Origin: Posidonia oceanica
Taxonomy: Eukaryota; Streptophyta; Magnoliopsida; Alismatales; Posidoniaceae
Length of the DNA stretch: 64,000 nt
Direction of reading: 5' to 3'
Assembly: GCA_037176725.1 (NCBI GenBank)
Contig: JAZBRS010000011.1
Coordinates: forward strand, 9,936,001 to 10,000,000
Of the stretch, positions 42,427 to 52,600 are shown piece after piece (position 1 is the first letter of the stretch; every line of letters starts with the position of its first letter). The notes beneath the pieces are model-generated. The model was given only the letters and a program-made list of their open reading frames with translations. It made no database searches and was not told the origin of the DNA. Position numbers and translations under genes: made by a program.

Positions 42427-42502
42427 GGGGTGTCTTGTCAACCCTGAGCAGTGGCCTCACTTCGCTTGACTTCGCTCAGGGAGGGGCATCTGTAGACACC
42501 CC
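42427..42502 (+). promoter_or_regulatory. E1 PPT and nested inverted repeat across the 3' LTR boundary
   Basis: The PPT AGGGAGGGGCATC (42478-42490) precedes the LTR. GGGGTGTC (42427-42434) pairs with GACACCCC (42495-42502), and CCCTGAGC (42442-42449) pairs with GCTCAGGG (42474-42481). Arm lengths and order equal those of E2 although the inner loop sequence is different. Confidence 0.85.
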
Positions 42503-42599
42503 ATTTTGATAGGCTGAATTAGTGGAATCTCTCTCTAGTGGCTTCAAAAACCCTTCCATTTCAAAACCCTAAATCTTTTTCAAATCTGAAACTCTTCTA

Positions 42600-42765
42600 T
42601 CCATTCCCAAAATCAAACCTAAACCCAAACCCTAAACCCTAAACCTAAGACCAGAATCCAACCTAAACATCAAACCTAAACCTAAACCCTAAACCCTAAA
42701 CCTAAAACCAAACCCATTCCCTAAACCTAAACCCTAAACCTAAAACAAAATCCTTTTCACCAAAA
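42600..42765 (+). repeat. Telomere-like CCCTAAA words in the E1 LTR
   Basis: CCCTAAACCCTAAACC occurs at 42630-42645 and 42687-42702, within a longer run of degenerate CCTAAA/CCCTAAA words. This is the plant telomere sequence on the C-rich strand, but only two to three exact units stand together. Confidence 0.75.
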
Positions 42766-43329
42766 CCCTAAAATCAATCACAAAAACCTAAGAGAAAATC
42801 CAACTCAAACCCTAGAAAAGAACCCACTAAAAACCCTAGGTAAACCCTCCAAAAACCCTAGAAAAGAACCCACTAAATATCCTAGGAAAACCCTCCCATA
42901 AAAACTCTACAAAAGCACTTCAAAAACTTAGGAAAAAAGAAAGAAAGCAATTAAAAGAAAACCTAAAAACCCTAATTTAAAAAACTTGACAAGAAAACAG
43001 TTAATCAAAAGAAAAACATAAGAAAAGACAAATTAAAAACCCTAAAACCTTAATTAAAAAAGAAAACACAAGAAGAAACAAATCAAAACCTTAAAAAACA
43101 ATTAAAAAACTTGGACAAACAATTAGAAGAAAAATCCAGCTAAAAAACAACTAAAGACTAAGAATACAATCTAAAAATACAATTAAAACAAATAAAAGAA
43201 AATATAATTAAAACAAACAAAAGAAAAATATAATTAAAACAAACAAAAGGAGAAAACCCTTTTAAAAACAATCAAAAGAAAATCCTAGGAAAAAGAAACA
43301 ATCAAAGAACTTAGGATAAACAATTAAAA

Positions 43330-43740
43330 AACAAACAACAAACAATTAACAAACCTAAAAAAAAAGAGAACAATTAAAACATAAATTTAAGAAAAACAAT
43401 TAAAAGACTTAATTTAAAAAAGAAAAAACTTAATAAGTAAAACAAACTTAAAAATAATTAAAAAACAAAAACAAACAATTAACGAACCTAAAAAAAAGAG
43501 AACAATTAAAACATAAATTTAAGAAAAACAATTAAAAGACTTAACTTAAAAAAGAAAAAACTTAATAAGTAAAACAAACTTAAAAATAATTAAAAAACAA
43601 AAACAAACAATTAACAAACCTAAAAAAAAAATTAAAACATAAACCTAAGAAAAACAATTAAAAGACTTAACTTAAAAAAGGAAAAAACTTAATAAGTAAA
43701 ACAAACATAAAAATAATCAAAAGAAAAAACCTAACAAACA
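43330..43740 (+). repeat. A-rich tandem repeat of about 133 bp, 3 copies
   Basis: AACAATTAAC marks unit starts at 43341, 43474 and 43606. Units include AAGAAAAACAATTAAAAGAC and CTTAATAAGTAAAACAAAC. The surrounding 42900-43900 is a strongly A-rich strand. Confidence 0.8.
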
Positions 43741-46499
43741 ATTAAAACAAACTTAAAAACAATTAAAAGAAAAACTTAAGAAAAATAGTTATAAAAACTT
43801 AAACTTTAAACAAAAACAATCACTAAAACCTCTTTAAACCCTAATTAAAAAATTTAAAAAACAATCTTCTAAACCCTAATTAAAAACTTAACCTAAAAAA
43901 CAACCACTTTAAAACTATTCCCAACCCCCCGTTTTCTATTTCCAAAACCCAAATTCCCTTTCTTTTTCTCCTTCTTTTCCTCCTTTTCTTCCTCCCCATT
44001 TTCCTTTCTTTTCTTTCTTTCTTTTTTATCCAGCCTAGCCCACTGCCTCACAGCCTTCTCCTTCTTTTCTTTTTCCCTTTTTTTTCAGTGGCCCGGCCCA
44101 CCTTCTTCTCCTCCCTCTTTTTTTTTCTTCTTTCTTTTTCCTCGGCCCTCTCCTTCTTCTTCCTTCTCCTTTCTTCCTCCTGCAGCCCGCGGCCTTCAGC
44201 CGGCCTTCCTCCTCCTCCTCAACCTCTCCCTCGCGATTCAAAATTCCCCCCACCATCGCCATCACCTCGCCTGCCACCCCTGCACTCACAGCCCCTCACA
44301 AGCCCACCCATCCTTTGGTAGCACATCCTCTGCGGTAGTTACTACCGGCTGTCGTGCGTCCCGTTCGACAGGCCTCCTTCTCACAACATCCTCCTCCCCG
44401 CGCTCGTGGTTTGAATCCACCACTCGAGTGTCCACTCCTAGATAAAACTAGAGCCTTCTCCTTCTCCTTCTCCACCTTTTCAGAGCGTGCAATTGAGAGA
44501 GCAAGAGAGAGTCAGAGCCCTTCTCCCTCCTTCCAGAATTCCCAATTCCCTCCCGAGCAACAAACTCCCTTCCAGCTCCCAAAGACTCCTGCATTCCACT
44601 CCCTAGTTACGCACCCAAACACCCAGAGCCTCCTTCTCCCTCTTCGTGCTTCCAGAACCTAGAATCCAAGCCCAAACACCCGCAGCCTTCACTCACACCT
44701 AGACCTCCCTTCCCTTAAGAATTCCCAACTCCACAACCCACACCATCTCCTCCAACTCCTCCATCATACTCCCTGAACCTCCACCATCTCAGACCACCCC
44801 TCACCTCAGCCCGAAACCCCCACCATCGCCCCCAATCCACTACAAACACCTCTGCGCCTGACTCCACCCAAAACGACCAAAACCTCAAACTCCTTCCAGA
44901 GCCGTCTCCTGACCCAATTCAACCCTTCCTCCACCTTCCCTGAACCTCCAGCAAGCCACCGGAGGGATTCACTTAGCCCAGAGAGCAACATCCTGCACCA
45001 GCAACCTCCAGCTCCACCAACAGCACCCAAAAAACCCATCTCCACCTGCAAGCGTGCAAACTCACTTTTGTTCGGCTCCTGAGCTTCGGAGGAGCACCAG
45101 CAACCGGTCCCTGCCGTCGCGCGCCGCTGAGGATGTCCGCAGCAGCGCCACCACCTCTGCCGGCTCCTGCTCAACCCACTGAGGTTGAGGGAGCATTCCA
45201 GCCACGCAAACAGGTATTTCTTCCTACTGGTAGCTTAGTTCTGTCCTTCTCTAGCTTCCCAGCCCCTTAGATCTAGGTTTTGCTCCCTGGTTCGCCGAGT
45301 CATCGCTGCCGTAGGGTCTTCTTCTCCAGCGAGCTCAATTTGCGTAGATCGTGCTTCGGACGTTCGCAGCTCCCCCCGACTGTGCTCCGAGCTCCACCGA
45401 GGTCCCAGGAGCACGACCCTGCTCTCCCCTTCTGCCACCGTCCCCTCCAGCAGCTGGACCACCTCCAGTAGTCCTCTGCAGAGCTCCGCCGCCGTTGTTA
45501 GGCCGCCTCCGATGTCGTCATGCACTGCCGACCGTCCCCCGAGCTCCAGGGAGATCCACTCCAGCCTCCGGTAGCCTCCGCTTCGCCGTGGCCCGCCTCC
45601 TTCTCTGGCGCAGGCGGACTGAAGCTCGCGGCAGCTGTAGCACTATTCCTTTCTATAGTTTTAATTTTCTTTTCAGTTGATGCATTGAATTTTTTTACAG
45701 CAACTTAGTTTATTTACTTTTAGGTCCAATCGTAGTTTAAGTTTGATTTAATTCTTGAATAAAACTTTATTACATTGCATTTAATTTCTGTCTTTTCTTT
45801 TTATTACATCTTAGTTTTGCTGTAGTTCAAAATCTTTTAGCTTTCTTTAGTTTTAGTCCAGTAACTTGTTTTCTTTACATTCAGGTCCTGTAGTTGTTAA
45901 AATCATTTAATTTCATGTTTTTATCTTATTACATTGCATTTATTTTCTATAGTTTATTTTATTTACGTTTCAATCCTCTGTTTTATTTATCAATCATTTA
46001 AATTCTAAGTTTACCATACTGCATTGCATATTTTATTCTGTATTTTATTTTTATTACTTTAAAGTCCTCTGTTTAGTTGGAAATTATCTAATATCATACT
46101 TTACCATATTACATTGCACTTTTTATTCTGTATTATGCTTTTATTACTTTCCAGTCCTCTGATTGTTAGACATATCATTTAATTTGCATTTTACCTTACT
46201 GCTTTGCATAAAACACTAGTATTTTACTTTATTTGCATCTAGGCCCCTGAGTTTACATTTTCATTGCATATAGGTCCCTAAGTTTGCATTTAGTTGCATC
46301 CAGGTCCCTAGGTTTGCATTTGCATTGCATTTAGGCCCCTGGCTTTTAAAATAATTGCATATAGGCCCCTAGGTTTGCATTTAATTGCATCTGGCCCTCT
46401 ACAGTCTCTCCTAATTACATTTAGGTCCTTTTTTCCTGCATTTTTGTTTGCATAACTCCTAATTAGCTTTACATTTGCACTGTTTTGCATACATTTGCA

Positions 46500-46740
46500 C
46501 TATTTTGCTTGCATTTGCATTGTTTTGCGTGCTTGCACCCTGTTTTGCTTGCATTTGCATTGTTTTGCGTGTCCGCATCCTATTTTGCTTGCATTTGCAT
46601 TGTTTTGCGTGCCCGCATCCTATTTTGCGTGCATTTGCATTGTTTTGCGTGCCCGCACCCTATTTTGCTTGCATTTGCATTGTTTTGTGTGCCCGCATCC
46701 TGTTTTGCTTCCATTTGCATTGTTTTGCATGCCCATTCTT
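46500..46740 (+). repeat. 40-bp tandem repeat in E1 3' LTR, 6 copies
   Basis: Same unit as at 2061-2250, phases at 46529, 46569, 46609, 46649, 46689 and 46729. It has one copy more than the 5' LTR. Confidence 0.88.
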
Positions 46741-47510
46741 GTTTCCCTTTGCCATTGCACTGTTTTGCGTGCCTGTTTTCGTTTCTCGCACCGATTTGCG
46801 TATTTGCTCTTGTTTTCCTTTGCATGTCGCTTGCATGTGTATGGTTTTACCGCTGTTTTGTTTTATCGCTTGCATTTGCATTTAGGGCAGTGATGCTTAC
46901 TGCCTGGAGTTCTCACGAACCAGGGTTCGCCCGGTTCGGAACATAGACAGCGCTGCTGAGCACTTAGATTGCACGTTTAATTCCTTGCACGCATCTCATC
47001 ACTTAGAGCACACCTTTGAGCATCTAATTAGACATTCATGGCACTTAGGCATTCAAAGTATGCATTTCCCTGCGTATGCAAGCGTAAGCCTAGAAAGATC
47101 GATTCTCGGGTGTGTCGGGGGTGCCTAACACCTTCCCCGCACGTAACAGGAGTCCTTGCCCTTTCTCATGGCCCGCAATGACCATATTGCCCTTACCCTA
47201 GGCACGAGTCACATCATTTGCATCTCATTGCATATCATTTCATCTGCTTTGCATCGCATTGCATCTTTTGCTTGGTTTTGCATGTTTATTTACGCATTTC
47301 CTCGGTTTTCCTTGTCTCCCGTCTTAATAGACACGGTGGCGACTCTGATTTGTCTTATCTTCCCCTTTTCTTTCCTTTTTTCCCTTTTTTAAGTGTTTTC
47401 GTGTCAAGTCTTCCTTCTCGGATACACCCGCTTATAGTGAACCTGATTCCGATCGGTGCACGCGAGCTTTGGCAGCGTGCATGGACGATCCAAACACTGG
47501 AATTACTATA

Positions 47511-49076
47511 GTACCGGTCTGCCGATTTTGGTCTGGGATGCTCTCTCGGGCTTGTTTTCCAATGTGGTTTCCTCGATTGGTTTTGGGGCTTATTGTGGTT
47601 TAGCCCATGATATTTGATAAATGTTTTCAAAGAGATTTCTGAGGAAAATATGAATGGTTTGCAAATGGTTTTGCCGAGGTTTTCCATGGCCGAAAACCTG
47701 GGAGTTGTGTTGGCTGGACCCGAGGATGCGACAGCGTTCCTGGTGTGTCGCACACTTCGCCTGGGTTGAGGTTTGGGGGTCGGGGTGCCGGCCGTACCTA
47801 GCGGTATCGTAGTAGCGGACTCGGGAGGTATGATACTCCTGCGTAGCTGGGCGTGATACCCTAGTTGTTACGGGCACCGAGACTTGCCTGGTTTTGGGTG
47901 CTGGTTGAGCCTAGGGGTTGGAGCCTCTAGTGGTTTGAAGCACTGGTGCTGGCTGAGCCTAGGGGTTGGAGCCTCTGGTGGTTCGGAGCACTGAGTTGAG
48001 GTCGCCGTATATTAGGCGTGCCCTATGGTTTGTCTTGAGTGAGGACAACTTGCCCAGTTGGGGTGAGTAGCTCTTCCTAGTGGGGGATCACTTTTGAGGC
48101 GTCTCTAGTGATGAGATGCCGGGACGGACACACTCCTCCACAGGGCGGGTGTCCGTGGCAGTGCAGTGAGCTGCAGGGGTGAGTCTCTGGCTACTGCTTG
48201 AGGCCAGATTGGTTGCTTGGTGCCAGGCAATACGATCAGTTGTGGTTTTGTGCCCGTGGGGCTGTGTTTTGTTTGTTGCTGGCCGTATTAGGCCTTGAGC
48301 TTTGCCTGAGTACGGGCTTTGTGAGTTTTGCTGTTGTTTAGGCCATATTGGGCCAGTTGCTTTCCGCTTGTGTATGGCGTGAGATTGTGGTTTGTGTTTT
48401 GGGCCATATTGGGCTAGTTGCTTTCCGCCTGTGTATGGCATGAGATTGTGGTTTGTGTTTTGGGCCGTATTGGGCCAGTTGTTTTCCCGCCTAGTTATGG
48501 CGTGTGGCTTTGGTTTAAGCTTTGGGCTGGTGGGCCATTATATTGATTGAGATTTAGCTTTGCGAGGTATTTCCGCCTTGTCTTGGCCAGTGGGCCGAGT
48601 GTTTTCCCAACCTGAGGGGTTGGAGGGTTTTGATTGGTTTTGAGGTTTGGGCCTGTGGGCCGTGGCTTTGTGAATATTTTGTAAACGCCTGTTTTTCCCT
48701 GTGTTAGCATAGTGGCTTTGGGAATGGTGTTTTATTTAATTATATTGCTTATTGTGGACCCAGATTTTTAGGGTTTTACCGGTTGTACCGTGTTTGAGGT
48801 TTTATGCTGGTTTCTCGCGTGGTTTTGCGATGTGTGTGCTGGGTGACGATTTCTACGTCTCTCACGTGTGCTTTGTTTGGTTTTCAGTTACAGGTGTAGA
48901 TGATTAGCTGGTTGGGAGTTCTAATGCATATAGTGGGAGTCACGTAGCTGTTCACTGCAGGTTCCTAGCATAGATATTTGTTGTTTAGCCCAGTAATTTA
49001 TTGTAATTGTAATAGTTAATTAAGTTTTAAATTTGTTGGGCTTTTGGTTTTGTTGGTAGTGACTCGGGTCGTTACA
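47511..49076 (+). mobile_element. 3' part of an unrelated LTR, probably chromovirus (Tekay/Del-like)
   Basis: This begins where E1 ends and finishes GACTCGGGTCGTTACA. Chromovirus LTRs of the Tekay/Del group begin TGTAACGACCC and end with its inverse, from memory, so this looks like the tail of one, with the front part presumably left of the window because E1 inserted into it. It contains a 61-bp repeat and a two-copy repeat of about 52 bp (47900-47990, GGTTGGAGCCTCT). T/A-rich sequence before the end fits an LTR. The identity is inferred from the ends only. Confidence 0.5.
48340..48500 (+). repeat. 61-bp tandem repeat, 3 copies
   Basis: TTGCTTTCCGC or its variant starts at 48357, 48418 and 48479. 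The unit also contains GGGCCATATTGGGCC and GAGATTGTGGTTTGTG. Confidence 0.85.
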
Positions 49077-49694
49077 ACATGCTTAATGGTGTATGGATCC
49101 TGTGGCTGCTGTTCTCCAGGTATGCAAGTCCCTCTTAAGGTTGCATGTGGTTTACATATGTTTTATTTCCATATTTCCTCATGCATGTTTCTCTTAGTGT
49201 TCTATGTGGCATGCTTGCTTGACCTATGATGCATGACCTTGTTTGGACTGTTTTCCACAGCTTGCATCTATGTTTGAGTGGTTTTTAAAGCTCAGTTCTT
49301 GCTTACAGCATGTTATGCATCTTTTATGTGTTGGATGTAGGTACACTCTACGTCCTATGTTGGACGCAGATGTGCTCTGCGTCCTATGCTGCTGCTTAGC
49401 TGCTGTTGTTTTAATGCATGCATGATGTCTTTCCTTCCTATGCTTACTTGATCCATGTTTACATGCCTGAGGTTAGCCTATTTTCAGTAGCTTGAATGCA
49501 TGCATAACTGGTTTTTGGGCTGGTTCTTTCTGCAGTTGGCTGTGCTTCCTCTCTGTGTTGTACACCTCTGTTTGCTACGTCCTATGTTGGACGCAGCTAC
49601 AGCTTGCGTCCAATACATCTACATGCCTATCTGCACTTTACTGCTTGCATAATGCTCTGATCTCTTGTGTTTTGCTTGATCCATGCTTGCATGC
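49077..49694 (+). mobile_element. E3 5' LTR, segment left of SL1
   Basis: T-rich, GCATG-rich sequence with the hairpin words GGACGCAG and CTGCGTCC, which continue on the other side of SL1 at 55485. This continuity and the CATGC duplication show that it is one LTR interrupted by SL1. The beginning of the LTR is not recognisable; it may be cut by the LTR fragment at 47511-49076. Confidence 0.7.
49332..49613 (+). repeat. GGACGCAG hairpins in E3 LTR, left group
   Basis: GGATGTAG-GTACACT-CTACGTCC at about 49333 is followed at once by GGACGCAG-ATGTGCT-CTGCGTCC at about 49361. A third, TTGGACGCA (49587-49595) with TGCGTCCAA (49605-49613), lies about 230 bases on. Stems differ at two positions on one arm, with matching or wobble changes on the other. 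Confidence 0.75.
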
Positions 49695-52600
49695 TGTAGT
49701 AATCCCAGTGTTTAGATCGTCCATGCACACTGCCAAAGCTCACGTGCACCAATCAGAATTAGGTTCACTATTAGCGGCTGTGTCCAAGTAGGAAGACTTA
49801 ACTCGAAAACACTTAAAAAAGGGAAAAGGAAAGAAAAGAAGAAGATAAGACAATTCAGAGTCGCCACCATGTCTATTAAGTCGGGAGACAACGAAAATCA
49901 GGGAAATATGTGAATAAACACGCAAAACCAAGCAAAAGATGCAATGCAAGAGAAAAGAGATGCAAATGATATGACTCATGCCTAGGATAAGAGCAATATG
50001 GTCATTGTAGGCCAAAAGACTGAGCAAGAACTCCTGTTACGTGTGGGGAAGGTGTTACACAGGGAAATGCAGACTTTGAATGCCTAAGTGCCATGAATGC
50101 CTAATTATATGCTCATAGGTGTGCTCTAAGTGATGGAATGCATTGCAAGGAATTAAACGTGCTATCTAAGCGCTCAGCAACGCTGTCTGTGTTCCAAACC
50201 GGGCGAACCCTGGTTTGTGAGAACTCCAGACAGTAAGCATCACTGCCCTATATGCAAATGCAGGCGATAAAACAAAACAGCGGTAAAACCAGGCAATGCG
50301 GGCGACATGAAAGAGAAAACATCGTAAAACACGTAAAACGGTGCAAGAAACGAAAGTCGGCATGCAAAACGGTGCAAGAAACAAAACAGGCACGCAAAAT
50401 GGTGTGAAAAACAAAGTAAGCACGCAAAACGGTGCGAAAAACAAAGCAAGCACGTAGAACGGTGCAGAAACAAAGTGGGCATGCAAAACAGTGCGAAAAA
50501 CAAAGCGAGTATGCAAAACGGTGCCAAAAACAAAACGGGCACGCAAAACGGTGTCAAAAAACAAAGCAGGCACGCAAAATGGTGTAAGAAACAAGCAAAA
50601 TAAAACATTGTAAAAGCCATGCAGAGGCAGATGGAAAACCATGCAGAGGGGAAGAGCAGATCAAGTAGGAGAGGCAAACAGTGCGAGTATGAGAACAAAC
50701 ACTGCTCAAGGACCGCGCAATGTAGGTGTAAAGATCTACAAAGTGGAAAGGAAGCAAGTGGAGGGATTACCACTATTCTGTGACTGTTTCCCACTAAAGT
50801 GTCCCACGATATGTCTCACACGCTGTCAAAAGCTCGCGGTGCGATCGGATCGTGGAAAACAGGGAAGAAAGTCGCAATTAGTAGTGAATCTAGGGAAAAC
50901 TCAACCCAAAAACACTAGAGTACATGAAAAGGGAAGATAGAGTTGATAGATAAGAAGAGGAAGACCTAATCTACATGCTTGGAAAACGCGATGCAAAAAA
51001 CAATGCATGCATTGCAGATGATGTGCAAAAGATGCTGTGCAGGAGTTCAGGAGGACTTACCTTGGAGATCTGAAGCCTGATCTGAGAAAAGCTGGTTAGC
51101 ATTGAAGTGTGCTCTATCGGGGTGATCCAGGTAGCTTGATTGTGAAGATCCGGCGGTCTGATCAGTAGATATCTAGGCTTCAAGGCAGAAGGCTCAAGAA
51201 CAGAGGAGAAGAAGGGATCTAAGTGTAAAAGGAGTCCTAGGGGTGTGCAAAACAAGTCCTCCTACATACATGGGAGCTAAGATTACTTGAGTGTGTGCAA
51301 CGATGCTAAATGCAATGATGCATGGGTGCAATGCATGTAAGAATGCAAAAAAGGACCTAAATATGATGTTTTAGAAAAGTTGTGGACCTAAATGCAAGTT
51401 TTTGAAAAAGTTAAGGGCCTAAATGCAAAGTTTTTGAAAAGTTAGGGGCTTAAATGTAATATTTTTGAAAACTTAAGGGTCTGGTAGCAATTAAGATAAA
51501 ATGCAAGGTCTGAAATGCAATTTAATAAGGTAAAGATGCAATTGAATGATTTTTATAAACATGCAGTGGACTGAAATGCAATTTGAAAACATGCAGGGGC
51601 TAAAATGCAAATTTATAAGAAAAAGTATGCAAATAAATGAGTTTTGTAAACATACTGAGGACTAATATGCAATTTTGAATCATGCAGGGGCTAAAATGCA
51701 ATTTTATAAGGTAAGATATGCTCTTAAATGATTTCTGTAAACATGTTAAGGACTAATATGCAATTTTGAATCATGCAGGGGCTAAAATGCAATTTTATAA
51801 GGAAAAGTATGCAAATAAATGATCTGTGCATGCAAATGATGGACTAAAATGCAAAAATAAAGAAAGATGGGATAAAAGTGCAATGCAGTAAGGAAAAATA
51901 AAAATTAAATAAGTTTAACAACAGATCAGAGGACTAAATGACAAATAAAATAAACAGAAGGACTAAAAAGCAATTCAATAAGGTAAACAGAGGCATTTAA
52001 ATGACATTTATCAATCACAGGACCTAACTGCAAAAATAAAAAGCTACTGGACTAGAAAATAAAGAGCAAAAAACTATTTTACACTAGAGCAGGACCAATA
52101 TGTAAATAAAATAAATAACAGGACTGGAAATTAAAAGACAGAAATTTATTTGAACTAAGGTAGGACTAACATGTAAATAAAATAAATGACTGGGCTAGAA
52201 TTAAATAAAAGTTAAAGAACTGTAACTGTAGAGGACCAATAAGTAATAAAAATAACATGCTGGACTGAAATTAAAAGAAAACTAAAGAAATTATACAGCA
52301 GCAGGATTAACATGCAAATAAGCAAAAACATAGACTTTTCATGCAATTTCATAATGTTTTATTTTAGATTTAAATGATTCTTAAACGATGGCAGGACTGG
52401 AAAGTAAATAAGCAGGAAAGCAAGGCAGGAATGCAATTTATGGCAAAATTCCTAAGCTAAGCAAAAATAAAAGCAAACGAACGAAAGAAAATAAAAAAAC
52501 TGAAGGCACTGTAGCTCTGAGAACCAGAGCTTGGTGCTGGAGATGGAGGGATGCTAGGGAGGCGCAGACATGCCGGAGAGCTGCTCCGGAGCTGCATGGA

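Larger units (their letters stand above)
1..47510 (+). mobile_element. E1: Tat/Ogre-type Ty3/gypsy retrotransposon, degenerate, split by E2
   Basis: This is a plus-strand LTR retrotransposon whose 5' LTR begins before the window. Order: partial 5' LTR, PBS, leader, gag, protease, RT, RNase H, [E2 insertion 11322-35951], second RNase H, integrase, extra ORF, hairpin array, PPT, 3' LTR. Without E2 the visible part is about 22.9 kb. The coding region has many stops and several frameshifts, so E1 is inactive. In the first 200 bases its two LTRs differ at about 14 positions, far more than those of E2, in line with E1 being the older host. The five bases after the 3' LTR are GTACC; the matching left duplication lies outside the window. 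Confidence 0.93.
42491..47510 (+). mobile_element. E1 3' LTR
   Basis: 5020 bases, starting TGTAGACACCCC right after the PPT and ending at ATTACTATA (the last C of CTACA is changed). From 44558 it matches the 5' LTR. ATAAAA at 44442-44447 followed by C/T-rich sequence could be a TATA-type promoter, low confidence. The first 1.4 kb is A-rich and contains telomere-like words and a 133-bp tandem repeat. No gene is present. Confidence 0.94.

Noticed and set aside
47511..49076. Possible host gene next to E1
   Set aside because: Short repeats, LTR-type end and no coding frame with recognisable motifs; better read as a fragment of another LTR.
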